Source: Egibacteraceae bacterium
GTDB taxonomy: Bacteria; Actinomycetota; Nitriliruptoria; Euzebyales; Egibacteraceae
Direction of reading: 5' to 3'
Assembly: GCA_030446745.1 (NCBI GenBank)
Contig: JAUJMS010000002.1
Span: forward strand, 154,547-218,546
Length of the DNA stretch: 64,000 nt
The translations under genes were made by a program, and so were the position numbers. Of this stretch, positions 8,615 through 18,184 are shown piece by piece; positions within the stretch are counted from its first letter, which is position 1, and each line of letters opens with the position of its first letter. Below the pieces are notes generated by a model. That model ran no database searches. It was not told where the DNA came from and was given only the letters and a program-made list of their open reading frames with translations.

Positions 8615-9528
8615 CGCAACGTCTCGCCGAGCGGGCGGTAGCCGTTGTCCAGGTCGACGCCGGTGATCCGCGGTTTGCCGGCAGGTTGCACGTCGCGCAG
8701 CACGACGGCACCGGCGCCGCAGGCGACCACCGGCCCGTCGGCGGACAGGGCGACCACCGTCCCGGGCGAGCCCTCGGCGGCGGCGAGACCGACGCGGTGG
8801 ACTTTCAGCCGCTCGCCGCGCAGCGTCGTCCACGCTCCCGGCGCGGGGTTGTACGCGCGCACCGCCCGGTGCACGCCGGTCGCGTCGGCGAACCAGTCGA
8901 GTCGCGCGTCGTCGGGGCGGATCTTGGGGGCGAGGCTCGCGTGCGTGTCGTCCTGCGGCACCGGCGTCAGCGAGCCGTCGACAAGGCCGCGCAGCGCGTC
9001 GACGAGCAGCGGCGCGCCGATCCCGGCGAGCCGGGCGACGAGCTCGCCCGCGGTCTCGTCGGGGCCGACCTGCGCGGGGACGGCGCACAGCACCGGGCCG
9101 GTGTCCATGCCCGCGTCGAGGACGAAGCAGGTGACCCCCGCGCCGGCGCCACCGGCGAGGATCGTGTGCTGCGCCGGCGCCGCGCCGCGCCAGGCCGGCA
9201 GGACGGAGAAGTGCAGGTTGACGAAGCCACGTCCTCCGGCGGCGAGCAACGCCGGCGGCAGCAGCGCCCCGTACGCGACGACGGCGCACGCGTCGACGGC
9301 CAGCTCGGCGAGCGCCGCGACGACCTCGACCGGTCGCTGTGGCTGCCACACCGGCACGCCCGCCGCGGCAGCGGTCACCTTCACCGGCGGCGGCGTCAGC
9401 CGGTGCCCCCGCCCGCTCGGTCGGTCCGGGTTGGTGACGGCGGCGACGAGGTCGACGTCGGTCGCGGCGAGCAGCGCCTCGAGCGCTGGCACGGCGGGCG
9501 CCGGCGTGCCGAAGAAGGCGACGCGCAC
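8611..9528 (-). CDS. fmt: Methionyl-tRNA formyltransferase
   Basis: The 305-residue enzyme formylates Met-tRNAi using 10-formyltetrahydrofolate. The catalytic core contains NLHFSVLPAWRGAAP (usually NIHASLLP), the DAGMDTGPVL segment and a C-terminal OB-fold tRNA-binding domain ending NGYRPLGETLR. It lies 5 bases after def, the usual def-fmt pair that adds and later removes the N-formyl group. Confidence 0.97.
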   Translation of the reverse strand: MRVAFFGTPAPAVPALEALLAATDVDLVAAVTNPDRPSGRGHRLTPPPVKVTAAAAGVPVWQPQRPVEVVAALAELAVDACAVVAYGALLPPALLAAGGRGFVNLHFSVLPAWRGAAPAQHTILAGGAGAGVTCFVLDAGMDTGPVLCAVPAQVGPDETAGELVARLAGIGAPLLVDALRGLVDGSLTPVPQDDTHASLAPKIRPDDARLDWFADATGVHRAVRAYNPAPGAWTTLRGERLKVHRVGLAAAEGSPGTVVALSADGPVVACGAGAVVLRDVQPAGKPRITGVDLDNGYRPLGETLR

Positions 9529-9533
9529 GCGCG

Positions 9534-10085
9534 CTACGCCGCCGGGCCCTCGACGTCGAGCTCCTCAGGCGGGTGCTCGAGCTCGCCGGCGCGGATACGG
9601 CGCATCGCCTCCTTGCGGTCGTGGCGCGCGAGGTGGTCGATGAACAGGATCCCGTTGAGGTGGTCGATCTCGTGGAGGAACAGCCGCGCGAGGTAGCCCT
9701 CGCCGACGCGTTCGAGCGGCTCGCCGTAGACGTCGTACGCCCGGACCCGCGCCCGCAGCGGGCGCGTCGTCGGGTAGAACAGGCCGGGGAACGACAAGCA
9801 GCCTTCGTCGCCTTCCTGGGTCTCCTCGGACGTCTCGACGATCTCGGGGTTGACGTACGCACCCGACCACGGCTCGCCGGTGACGTCGGCGGTGGCGCTC
9901 TCCCACACGAACAGCCGCCGCAGCACCCCGACCTGGTTGGCGGCGAGCGCGCCGCCACGAGCGGCGCGCAGCGTCTCGAGCATGTCGTCGGCGAGGCGGC
10001 GCAGGGGGTCGTCGAACGCGGTCACCGGCGCCGCGCGCTCGCGCAGCACCGGGTCGCCGAAGATGCGAATCGGGAGCAGGGCCAC
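9534..10085 (-). CDS. def: Peptide deformylase
   Basis: This 183-residue metalloenzyme removes the formyl group from nascent proteins. All three motifs are present: GGALAANQVG (motif 1), EGCLSFPG with the metal-binding Cys (motif 2) and LHEIDHLNG, the HExxH zinc/iron site (motif 3). It begins with GTG and ends in a short acidic tail. Its neighbours fmt and priA are as usual for actinobacteria. Confidence 0.97.
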   Translation of the reverse strand: MALLPIRIFGDPVLRERAAPVTAFDDPLRRLADDMLETLRAARGGALAANQVGVLRRLFVWESATADVTGEPWSGAYVNPEIVETSEETQEGDEGCLSFPGLFYPTTRPLRARVRAYDVYGEPLERVGEGYLARLFLHEIDHLNGILFIDHLARHDRKEAMRRIRAGELEHPPEELDVEGPAA

Positions 10086-10122
10086 GGTTAGTCCTCGCAG
10101 CGACGGGTTTTCCAGGAGCGGC

Positions 10123-12024
10123 TTACAGGAGCGGGTCGACGTCGACGCGGACCTTGCGCCCGTCGCGATCCCAGGCGTGGCGCAGCGGCGTCAGGGCGGT
10201 AAGCGTGCCACGCAGGTCCGCCGACTTCACGAGCAGCGCCCCGTCGAGGTCGGGCCCGACGACGTCGTCGCCGGCGGGCAGCGCGTCGCGCAGTGCCGCG
10301 GCCGTGTCGCGCGCGGTCGCCGCGTCGGGTGCGGCGACGCGCACCAGCGACGCCGCCGGCGGGTAGCGCAGCGCCGCCCGGCGCGGCGCCTCCGCTCCCA
10401 GAAACCCTCCGGGTCCCAGCGCACGAGCGCCTGCACCGCCGCGTCGCCGGGGGTGCGGGTCTGCACGACGAGGTGGCGCGTCCAGCGACCGGCGGCGAGC
10501 AGCAGCCGCAACGTGTCCTCCCCGGCGTCCAACGTCGGCCGGGCGAGCAGCGCGTCGGCGTCGGGAACGACGACGACGTCGGCCGGCTCCGTGCCCAACC
10601 ACGCGGGGCGCGTCACGACGCTGCCACGGGTCATGACCGCCACGGCGGGGCGTCGCGCCGGACCCGGGGCGTCGAACCCCTCCATGCGCGTGACCTCGGC
10701 GGCGGGGTGGCTGCGGGCGAGCTCGCCGGCCAGCCGCGCGGCACCCGCGGCCAGCGGTGCCCACCGCTCGTCACTGCACGCCGGGCACAAAAACGGCGCG
10801 CCGGCCCAGTCCCCCGCCGGGCAGCGCCAACCGCTGCCGTCGCGGACGACCGCCAGTGACGCGGCGCAGTGCGGGCAGCTCAACCGCCGTCCGCAGCCGC
10901 GGCAGGTCAGGGCGGCGCCCTGACCGCCGCGCGACGCGAGGACGACGGCCGCGCCGCCACGCCGCACCGTGGCCGTGACCGCCGCGGCGGCGCGGTCGCC
11001 CAGCGCGCGCGCCGTGCGCCGGGCGCGGGTCGGCGAGGTCGACGACGTCGACGCGCGGCGCGCCGGCCCCCTCGCTGCGCCGGTCCGGCGCGATGCGCGT
11101 GACGTGACCCGCGCCGAGCAGCCGCCACAGCGGGGCGCTGGGAAGGTCGCCGAGCAGCACGCACGCCGCACCAGCCATCCGCGCCCGCGCCAGCGCGACC
11201 TCGCGCGCGTGGTGGCGCGGGCTGCGGCGCTCCTTGTACGCGGGGTTCGCCTCGTCGGCGACGACGACGAGCCCCAGGTCGCGCAGCGGCGCGAACACCG
11301 CCGAGCGCTCGCCGACGGCGACGCGCGCGCCGCCGATCCGGCAGCGCAGAAAGGCGCGGTAGCGGCTGCGCGGATCGTCGCCCCGCAGGTCGACCGCGAG
11401 GCCACGGGCGACGGCGAGCGCCGCCCCGGGCGCCGGCGAGCCGGGGTCCGGCGCGAGCACCAACGCGCTTCGCCCCGCGCGAAGGCAACGCACGACGAGG
11501 TCGGTCACCAGCCGCCCAGCGTCGCCGTCTGGCAGGGCCCGCAGCCAAAAGGCGCCGGGCGCGCCGCGCTGCTCGGCGGCGCGCAGGAGCACGGGCGCGG
11601 TCGGGTAGCGCCGCCATCCGGCGTCGTCGGGGGGGCCGACAGCGGCCGTGACCTCGGCGGCCGCTGGCGCCGGCGGCCACGCCGCCGCCTCACGCTCCAC
11701 CGCGGCGACGCGGTCGGGCAGCGCGTGGCGCAGCACGTCGGCGAGCTCGGCGGCGTAGCGGTCGGCGATCCAGCGGTACCACGCCACGTCGGCCGGGTCG
11801 AACCACGTCTGCTCGCCCTGCACCAGCGACAGTGACCGGATGCGCGACGGGTCGGTGCGCGGCTCGTCGCCCACCCCCACGACCCAGCCGGTGCGCCGGC
11901 GTCCGGCGAACACCACCCGGACGCGCTGGCCGACTCCGACGTCGCAGCCGTCGGGCACGGCGTAGTCGAACGGCCGATCGAGATGCGACGGCGCGACCTC
12001 GACGACGACGCGGGCGTAGCGGAT
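10123..12024 (-). CDS. priA: Primosomal protein N' (PriA-like, helicase-inactive type), with two frameshifts and no standard start codon
   Basis: Homology runs continuously only when the frame is changed twice. From the N-terminus to DVVDLADPR it is in one frame. After about 11026 it moves to a second (RTARALGDRAAAAV, zinc cysteines CRGCGRRLSCPHC and CPACSDERW). After about 10396 it returns to the first (PRRAALRYPPAASLVRVAAP to VRVDVDPLL). One extra C and one missing G explain this. The DEEH box is ADEANPAYKE and no Walker A is seen, as in actinobacterial PriA thought not to unwind DNA. Conserved N-terminal sequence (RYARVVVEVAPSHLDRPFDY) precedes the first GTG; an in-frame ATC, 8 bases after AGGA, is the best start. 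Confidence 0.8.
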
Positions 12025-12034
12025 CGCGGGTGTC

Positions 12035-13234
12035 CTACGCCCCCGCGGCGCTGCGCAGGTCGTCCGCCCGGTCGCTGCGCTCCCACGCGAACCCCTCGCG
12101 CCCGAAGTGGCCGTACGCGGCGGTCGCGCGGAACACCGGCCGGCGCAGCTCCAGGTCGCGGATGACCGCGGCGGGTCGCAGGTCGAACACCTCTTCGACG
12201 CCGGCGAGGATCTTGTCCGGGTCGGCGGTCTCGGTGCCGAACGTCTCCAGCGTCAGCGACACCGGATGCGCCACGCCGATGGCGTAGGCGACCTGCAGCT
12301 CAGCGCGGTCCGCCAGGCCCGCGGCGACGACCGTCTTGGCGACCCAGCGCGCGGCGTACGCGGCGGAGCGGTCAACCTTGGTCGCGTCCTTGCCGCTGAA
12401 CGCGCCGCCGCCGTGGCGCGCCATGCCGCCGTAGGTGTCGACGATGATCTTGCGCCCGGTCAGACCCGCGTCGGCCTGTGGTCCGCCCAGCTCGAAGCGC
12501 CCGCTCGGGTTGACGAGCACCGTGTCGGGATCCCACTCGAGCCCCGCGGGGATGACGGGCGCGACGACGTGCTCGACGACGTCGGGGCGCAGCAGCGTGT
12601 CGGTGTCGATGTCGGCCTGGTGCTGGCTGGACACCAGCACCCGCGCGACACGCACGGGCGTGTAGCCGTCGTACTCGACCGTGACCTGCGTCTTGCCGTC
12701 GGGGCGCAGGTACGGCACGGCACCGGACTTGCGCACCGCGGCGAGACGTTCGGCGAGCCGGTGCGCGAGGTGGATCGGCAGGGGCATCAGCGCGTCGGTC
12801 TCGCGGCAGGCGAACCCGAACATCATCCCCTGGTCGCCGGCGCCGAGCCGGTCGAGGTCGTCGACGGGACCGCTGCTCGCGCGCGCCTCCAGCGACGCGT
12901 CGACGCCGCCGGCGATGTCGGCCGACTGCGGATCGAGCGCGACGAGCACCCCGCAGGTGTTGCCGTCGAAGCCGGCGCTTGCCTTGTCGTAGCCGATGCC
13001 GACGATCGTCTCGCGCGCCACCTTGGCGATGTCGACGTACGAGTCGGTGGAGATCTCCCCCGCGACGACGACCATCCCGGTCGTGACGAGCGTCTCGCAG
13101 GCGACGCGGGCGGCAGCGGGGTTCGCGTCCAGCGAGAGGACCTCGTCGAGGACCGCGTCCGAGATCTGGTCGGCGACCTTGTCGGGGTGGCCCTCGGTCA
13201 CCGACTCGGACGTGAACAGCCAGCGGCGCGGCAT
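12035..13234 (-). CDS. metK: S-adenosylmethionine synthetase
   Basis: The 399-residue enzyme makes S-adenosylmethionine from methionine and ATP. Signature segments are [20 protein letters not shown], the methionine-loop region [12 protein letters not shown] and the P-loop-like [19 protein letters not shown]. The ATG at [10 protein letters not shown] was chosen from homology; the frame upstream is non-coding in character. No SAM riboswitch was recognised in the 95 bases upstream. Confidence 0.97.
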   Translation of the reverse strand: MPRRWLFTSESVTEGHPDKVADQISDAVLDEVLSLDANPAAARVACETLVTTGMVVVAGEISTDSYVDIAKVARETIVGIGYDKASAGFDGNTCGVLVALDPQSADIAGGVDASLEARASSGPVDDLDRLGAGDQGMMFGFACRETDALMPLPIHLAHRLAERLAAVRKSGAVPYLRPDGKTQVTVEYDGYTPVRVARVLVSSQHQADIDTDTLLRPDVVEHVVAPVIPAGLEWDPDTVLVNPSGRFELGGPQADAGLTGRKIIVDTYGGMARHGGGAFSGKDATKVDRSAAYAARWVAKTVVAAGLADRAELQVAYAIGVAHPVSLTLETFGTETADPDKILAGVEEVFDLRPAAVIRDLELRRPVFRATAAYGHFGREGFAWERSDRADDLRSAAGA

Positions 13235-13329
13235 CGCTTCGGATCCTTTTCGCGCGCCGCAGCGGCCGGTAAAGGCGGCGCGGCGCACACGGTCGCGGAG
13301 TGGGGCGTTCGCGCTGGGCAGTGTAGGGG

Positions 13330-14592
13330 TCAGTCCGCCGGGCCGGTCAGCAGCGCCTCGACGTGGTCCCAGACGACTCCGGCGAGCGCGGCCTTGCTCG
13401 TCAAAGGCACGTCGGTGCGCCGGCCGTCGCGGTCGAGGAGCAGCGCCCGATTCGTGTCGACGTCGAACCCGGCGTCACGGCTGTCGACGCGGTTGACGAC
13501 GACGAGGTCGAGGCCCTTGCGCTGGAGTTTGTCGCGGCCGTGCTGCTCTTCGCGCTCGGTCTCGGCGGCGAATCCGACGAGCAACGGGCGACCGGCCGCC
13601 GCGCCGTTGCGCGACGCACCCAGCTCTCCGAGGATGTCCGGGTTCGGGGCGAGGGCGACCGCGCTCAGCCCGCCGCCGTCCTTGCGCAGCTTGTGCGGCG
13701 AGTAGTCGGCGGGGCGGACGTCGGCGACTGCCGCGGCCTTGACGACGACGTCGGCGTCGTGCGCGAGGGCGACGACGGCGTCGCGCATCTGCAGCGCCGT
13801 CTCGACGTGGTGGGTGGTGACGCCCGCCGGGTCGGGCAAGGCGGTCGGGGCGGCGACGAGGTCGACGACGGCGCCGCGCTGCGCCGCCGCGACGGCGAGC
13901 GCGTAGCCCATCTTGCCGCTGGACCGGTTGCCGATGTAGCGCACCGGGTCGATCGGCTCGCGGGTGCCGCCGGCGGTCACGACGACGCGGCGGCCGCGCA
14001 GTGCGCCGGCACGGTCACCGCCCGCAGGCGCGAGCGCCGCGGCGACGGCGGCGAGGATCGCGGCGTCATCGGCAAGGCGTCCGAGCCCGGTGTCGCCTCC
14101 GGCCAGCGGGCCGTCGTCGGGCCCCACGATGCGCGCGCCACGGGCGGCGAGCAGGGCGACGTTCGCCTGCGTCGCGGGGTGCTGCCACATCTCGGTGTGC
14201 ATCGCCGGCGCGAGCACCACCGGACATGTCAGGCACGTGAACGCGCTCGAGACGAGGTCGTCGGCCAAGCCGGTGGCGAACTTGGCGAGCAGGTTCGCGG
14301 TGGCGGGGGCGAACACCGCGACGTCGGCGGCCCGCGCGATGGCGACGTGGCGGATCTCGTGCGCGTCGGCGAGGACGTCGCTGTGCGCCGGTCGGCCGGT
14401 CAGTCCGGCGAAGGTCGCCGCGCCGACGAACGCGGTGGCGCCCGGGGTCAGCACCGTCTGCACCGTCGCACCGGCGGTGACCAGCGCGCGGGCCAGGGCG
14501 GCCGCCTTGTACGCCGCAATGCCGCCGGACACGCCGAGCAGCACGAAACGCCCGCGCAGGGCCGCGGCGGCGTCAGCGGAGAGGGCGGTCAT
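13330..14592 (-). CDS. coaBC: Bifunctional phosphopantothenoylcysteine decarboxylase / phosphopantothenate-cysteine ligase
   Basis: The 420-residue protein catalyses two steps of coenzyme A synthesis. The N-terminal CoaC flavoprotein domain starts [14 protein letters not shown] and has HTEMW after PAM (the usual motif is PAMNxxMW, so His replaces Asn). The C-terminal CoaB domain has [24 protein letters not shown] and the [10 protein letters not shown] and KLRKDGGG segments. It sits between metK and rpoZ, the standard actinobacterial order. Confidence 0.96.
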   Translation of the reverse strand: MTALSADAAAALRGRFVLLGVSGGIAAYKAAALARALVTAGATVQTVLTPGATAFVGAATFAGLTGRPAHSDVLADAHEIRHVAIARAADVAVFAPATANLLAKFATGLADDLVSSAFTCLTCPVVLAPAMHTEMWQHPATQANVALLAARGARIVGPDDGPLAGGDTGLGRLADDAAILAAVAAALAPAGGDRAGALRGRRVVVTAGGTREPIDPVRYIGNRSSGKMGYALAVAAAQRGAVVDLVAAPTALPDPAGVTTHHVETALQMRDAVVALAHDADVVVKAAAVADVRPADYSPHKLRKDGGGLSAVALAPNPDILGELGASRNGAAAGRPLLVGFAAETEREEQHGRDKLQRKGLDLVVVNRVDSRDAGFDVDTNRALLLDRDGRRTDVPLTSKAALAGVVWDHVEALLTGPAD

Positions 14593-14616
14593 GCCGGCGC
14601 GGCGGGCCGGCGGGGG

Positions 14617-14937
14617 TCAGGCGCCTTCGTCGTCGTCGTCGCTGAGCGACACGACGGTCAGGTCGCCGTCACCGAGCTCGGCGCCGAGCAACGCCTCGGC
14701 CTCGGCGCGCGCGTCGCCGGGGTAGTGGCACACGATCTTGTCCGCGGCGATCTCCTCGAGGGCGATCGACAGCGGCTTGTTCGAGTCGACCTGGTCCACG
14801 AGCGGCCGCACGTACTGGTGGATGCCTTCGCCGAGCTGGTGGTAGTAGGCGTTGATCTCGCGGGCCCGGCGCGCCGACAGGTGCACGAGGGTGTACTTGC
14901 TGTCGACCTTCGCGAGCAGGTCGTCGATGGTGGCGAT
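14617..14937 (-). CDS. rpoZ: RNA polymerase omega subunit, apparent ATC start
   Basis: The conserved omega core is [33 protein letters not shown] and [14 protein letters not shown]. The family N-terminus lies upstream of the first possible GTG codon. Between that GTG and the preceding in-frame TGA there is no ATG, GTG or TTG. An ATC (product [13 protein letters not shown], about 106 residues) follows GGGAG by 10 bases and best fits the family start. A CTG further in is the alternative. Omega helps assemble and stabilise RNA polymerase. gmk and coaBC flank it as usual. Confidence 0.88.
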   Translation of the reverse strand: MATIDDLLAKVDSKYTLVHLSARRAREINAYYHQLGEGIHQYVRPLVDQVDSNKPLSIALEEIAADKIVCHYPGDARAEAEALLGAELGDGDLTVVSLSDDDDEGA

Positions 14938-14966
14938 GGCGGCTCAGCTCCCGTTGACGTGGCGGG

Positions 14967-15548
14967 TCAGCCGTCGAGTATACGGCTCAGGGCGGCGACA
15001 GCCGTGTCGAAATCGTCGTTGACGACCTCGTGGTGGAACGCGCGCGCCTGCGCGAGCTCGTCGGCGGCCAGCGCGACCCGCTGGGCGATCCGCTCCGCGG
15101 AGTCGGCGCCGCGCCGTCGGAGGCGCTCGGCGAGCGTGTCCGGGTGCGGGGGCGGATGAACACGAGCACGACGTCGGGGAAGCTGCGGCGCACCTGGAGC
15201 GCACCCTGCACGTCGATCTCGAGAATGACCGGTCGCCCGGCGCGCAACGCCGGCTCGACGGACGACCACGGCGTGCCGTAGCGGAAACCGCCGAAGTGCG
15301 CCCATTCCACAAAGCCGTCGCCCGCGACGAGCGCGTCGAAGAAGGCCGCGTCGTCGAGGAAGTGGTACGCGACGCCGTCGACTTCGCCGGGGCGCGGCGG
15401 GCGGGTCGTCGCCGACACCGAGACGACCACCTCGGGTCGGCGCGCGCGCGAGCGCGGCGACGAGCGTTCCCTTGCCGACACCACCGGGGCCGCTCACGAC
15501 GTAGAGCCGGCCGCCCGCAGCGCCGGCGGGTCGCCGGTCGGCGCCCAC
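14967..15548 (-). CDS. gmk: Guanylate kinase, with two compensating frameshifts
   Basis: The enzyme phosphorylates GMP to GDP. The P-loop SGPGGVGKGT and LVAALARA are in one frame. The GMP-binding part (SVSATTRPPRPGEVDGVAYHFL, FVEWAHFGGFRYGT, ILEIDVQGALQVRRSFPD) is in a second frame. The C-terminal part (PDTLAERLRRRGADSAERIA to ALSRILDG) is back in the first. The breaks lie in a CGCGCG repeat near 15445 and in a five-C run near 15150 (minus strand). Because gmk is essential and every conserved block survives, sequence errors are much more likely than loss of function. GTG start. Confidence 0.88.
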   Translation of the reverse strand: MGADRRPAGAAGGRLYVVSGPGGVGKGTLVAALARAPTRGGRLGVGDDPPAAPRRSRRRRVPLPRRRGLLRRARRGRRLCGMGALRRFPLRHAVVVRRAGVARRATGHSRDRRAGCAPGAPQLPRRRARVHPPPHPDTLAERLRRRGADSAERIAQRVALAADELAQARAFHHEVVNDDFDTAVAALSRILDG

Positions 15549-15555
15549 GGCAGGT

Positions 15556-15900
15556 TTACCGCGGCGGCGCGTCGGGTGGCGACGACTCGGCGTTGAACTC
15601 GTTGAGCAGCTTCTCACGCTGGTTCGCGCCGAGTCCGCGCACCCGCCGCGACGGGGAGATGTCCAGGCGCTCCATCATTTTGCGGGCTCGCACCTTGCCG
15701 ACCCTGGGCAGGGCCTCGAGCACCGCCGAGACCTTCGTCTTGCCGACGACCTCGTCGTCGTCGGCGCGGCGCAGCACCTCGGCGAAGCCGATCTCGCCCG
15801 CCTTGAGCTGCTGTTTCAGCTCGGCGCGGACCTTGCGCGCCTCCGCGGCTTTCTCCAGGGCCTGGCGACGCGACGCTTCGTCGAGTTCCGGCAGCGGCAT
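15556..15900 (-). CDS. mihF: Actinobacterial integration host factor (mIHF)
   Basis: The 114-residue protein starts MPLPELDEASRRQALEKAAEAR. It has the family core VVGKTKVSAVLEALPRVGKVRARKMMERLDI and the RRVRGLGANQREKLL segment, a helix-two-turn-helix that binds and bends DNA. mIHF is a nucleoid protein restricted to Actinobacteria, so this gene is strong evidence for the phylum. It lies between pyrE and gmk, 7 bases ahead of gmk, as in Streptomyces and mycobacteria. Confidence 0.95.
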   Translation of the reverse strand: MPLPELDEASRRQALEKAAEARKVRAELKQQLKAGEIGFAEVLRRADDDEVVGKTKVSAVLEALPRVGKVRARKMMERLDISPSRRVRGLGANQREKLLNEFNAESSPPDAPPR

Positions 15901-15984
15901 GAGGACTCCGACAAGGACGTGGCCGCGCTGGCACGGCGGCGGCGAGAGGAGAGGTGCGGGCATCCTATCGGCCCCGGCGGGGGG

Positions 15985-16512
15985 TCAACGGCCGGCCGCG
16001 GCCGCCTCCAGCGTCGACATGGTGAACAGCGCCGACAGCGGCACGCCGGCGGCGGCGAGCGCGGCGCCCCCACCGCCCTCGCGGTCGACGACGCACACCG
16101 CGGCGACGACCTGAGCGCCGAGGTCGCGCAGCGCCTCGCACGACGCGACGACCTGACCGCCGGAGGTGACGACGTCCTCGACGACGGTCAGGCGCCGGCC
16201 GGCGACGTCGCCGCCCTCGGCGAGCTGGCGGGTGCCGTACGCCTTGGGGTGCTTGCGCACGAACAGCGTCGGCAGGCCGGTGACCTGCGACAGCACCGCG
16301 GCGATCGGCACGCCGCCGAGTTCGAGGCCCGCAAGCGCCTCGGTGTCGGCAGGCACCAGCGGGGCGAGGGCTTCGGCGACCTCCCGCAACAGCGGAGGGT
16401 CGGCCTCGAAGCGGTACTTGTCGAAGTAGCGGGTGCTCGTCGCGCCGGAACGCAGAACGAACTCGCCGGTGAGGTACGCCCGCTCGTGCAGGCGTGCGGC
16501 GAGGTCGCTCAC
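15985..16512 (-). CDS. pyrE: Orotate phosphoribosyltransferase
   Basis: The 175-residue enzyme joins orotate and PRPP to form orotidine 5'-phosphate. The PRPP-binding motif is [25 protein letters not shown] and [10 protein letters not shown] are family segments. The GTG start overlaps the pyrF stop (GTGA). It is the last gene of the pyrimidine operon. Confidence 0.96.
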   Translation of the reverse strand: MSDLAARLHERAYLTGEFVLRSGATSTRYFDKYRFEADPPLLREVAEALAPLVPADTEALAGLELGGVPIAAVLSQVTGLPTLFVRKHPKAYGTRQLAEGGDVAGRRLTVVEDVVTSGGQVVASCEALRDLGAQVVAAVCVVDREGGGGAALAAAGVPLSALFTMSTLEAAAAGR

Positions 16513-17224
16513 CGCAGGTTCTCGAGGAGCGCACGGCACGCCGCCGGCGGGTCGGGCGACGCGGTGACCGGCCGGCCGACGACGAGGTGGCTCGCCCCGG
16601 CGTCGAGCGCGGCGCGCGGCGTCGCCACGCGCGCCTGGTCGTCGGCGGGGGCGCCGTGCGGGCGCACGCCGGGCACGACGACGAGCGCGTCGGCCCCCAC
16701 CGCGGCGCGGACCGCCGCGACGTCGGTCGGAGGCACACGATGCCGGCGGCACCGGCATCGACGGCGAGGGCGGCCAGCCGCGGGACCTGGTCGGCGGCGG
16801 GCGGTTGGCCGACGGCCGCGAGCGTCGCGTCGTCGAGGCTGGTCAGCACGGTCACGGCGAGGACCGCGACGTCGGGCGCGGCCTTCACTGCGGCCTGGAT
16901 CATCGCCGGTCCACCGCTCGCGTGGATCGTGAGCAGCGCCACGCCGAGCTGCGCGACGGCCGCGGCGGCGCCGTCGACCTGGTGCGGGATGTCGTGCAGC
17001 TTGAGGTCGAGGAAGACCGGCGCGTGCGCGGCGGCGGTCCGCACGCACGCTGCGCCGTGCGCGGCCCACGCGGTCAGCCCGACCTTCAGCGCGCCGACGT
17101 GCGGCGCGACGCCGGCGGCCAGGCCGTCGAGGCGCTGGAGGTCGGCGGTGTCGAGCGCGACGATGAGCGGGCTGCCCGCTCGGATGGTCGTTGCCCCGTC
17201 GCCCCCGCGGCCCGGGCCGGTCAC
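16509..17224 (-). CDS. pyrF: Orotidine 5'-phosphate decarboxylase, frameshifted
   Basis: The TIM-barrel core is clear: [23 protein letters not shown] and the catalytic [13 protein letters not shown]. After AAGIVC the frame shifts by one. The rest ([39 protein letters not shown]) is in the next frame and ends at the pyrE overlap. Restoring one C near 16732 heals it. It decarboxylates OMP to UMP. The GTG start overlaps the pyrD stop. Confidence 0.9.
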
Positions 17225-18184
17225 CGCACGACCGCGCCGCGCAGGTCCGCGACGGTGTCGACGCCGTGGTCAGCGCACCAGCGCGGCAGCGCCTCGAGCA
17301 GCTCGATGGCGGCCAGCGGGTTGGCGAACGTCGCGGTGCCTACGGCCACCGCACTTCGCGCCCGCGAGCATCAGCTCGGCGACGTCGGTGACGGTGCGCA
17401 CGCCGCCCATGCCGATGATCGGCACGTCGGGCAGCGCCTGGTGCACCTGGTGCACCGCCCGCACGGCGACCGGCTTGATGGCGGGGCCGGACAGCCCGCC
17501 GGTGACCGCGGCGAGCTTCGGGCGGCGGGTCTCGACGTCGATGGCCATGCCGAGCAGGGTGTTGATGAGGCTGACACCGGTTGCGCCCGCCGCCACGGCG
17601 GCTTCGGCGATGCCGGCGATGTCGGTGACATCGGGCGTCAGCTTCGCGAACACGGGGACGGTGGCGACGCGGGTGACCTGCTGGATCACCTCGCGGGTCG
17701 CGTCCGCGCGGCACGCGAACACGACGTTGCGGTCGTCGACGTTGGGGCACGAGATGTTCGCCTCGATCGCCACGACGCCGGGTTGCCCCCGCAGGTACTC
17801 GGCCAGCATCCGGTATTCGGCGACGGTCTTGCCGGCGATGCTGACGACGACGGGTACGCCCAGCGCCTGCAGCCACGGCAGCTCGGTGGCCAGCCACTGC
17901 TCGACGCCCGGGTTCTGCAACCCGATCGCGTTGAGCATCCCGCTGGCCGTCTCGGCCATCCGCGGCGTCGGCAGGCCGCCGCGGGGTTCCAACGTCAGCG
18001 ACTTCACGACGACGGCGCCGAGCCGGGCGATGTCGAAGAACCGTTCGATCTCGCGGCCACTGGCGAAGCAGCCACTGGCGGTCACGATCGGGTTGTCCAG
18101 GCGCAACGGCCCGAGGTCGACGCGTAGGTCGACCTGGTCGGAGCGCAGGCGCGACGCGCCGGCGCGCGGGTCGACCGCGGTCAC
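17221..18184 (-). CDS. pyrD: Dihydroorotate dehydrogenase, catalytic subunit (class 1B), frameshifted near the C-terminus
   Basis: FMN-binding TIM barrel starting [32 protein letters not shown] carries the catalytic cysteine of class 1 enzymes, and [19 protein letters not shown] the phosphate site. After GAKC an extra G near 17348 breaks the frame. Removing it yields [19 protein letters not shown] and an end overlapping pyrF. The pyrK gene directly upstream identifies the NAD-dependent 1B type, unlike the quinone-linked class 2 enzyme of streptomycetes and mycobacteria. Confidence 0.92.

Noticed and set aside
10123..11958. Programmed ribosomal frameshifting in priA, gmk or carB
   Set aside because: No slippery heptamer or stimulatory structure was seen, family members elsewhere need no frameshift, and the same kind of one-base break recurs in many genes.
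13235..13329. SAM riboswitch before metK
   Set aside because: None of the conserved SAM-I, SAM-II or SAM-IV core elements was seen.
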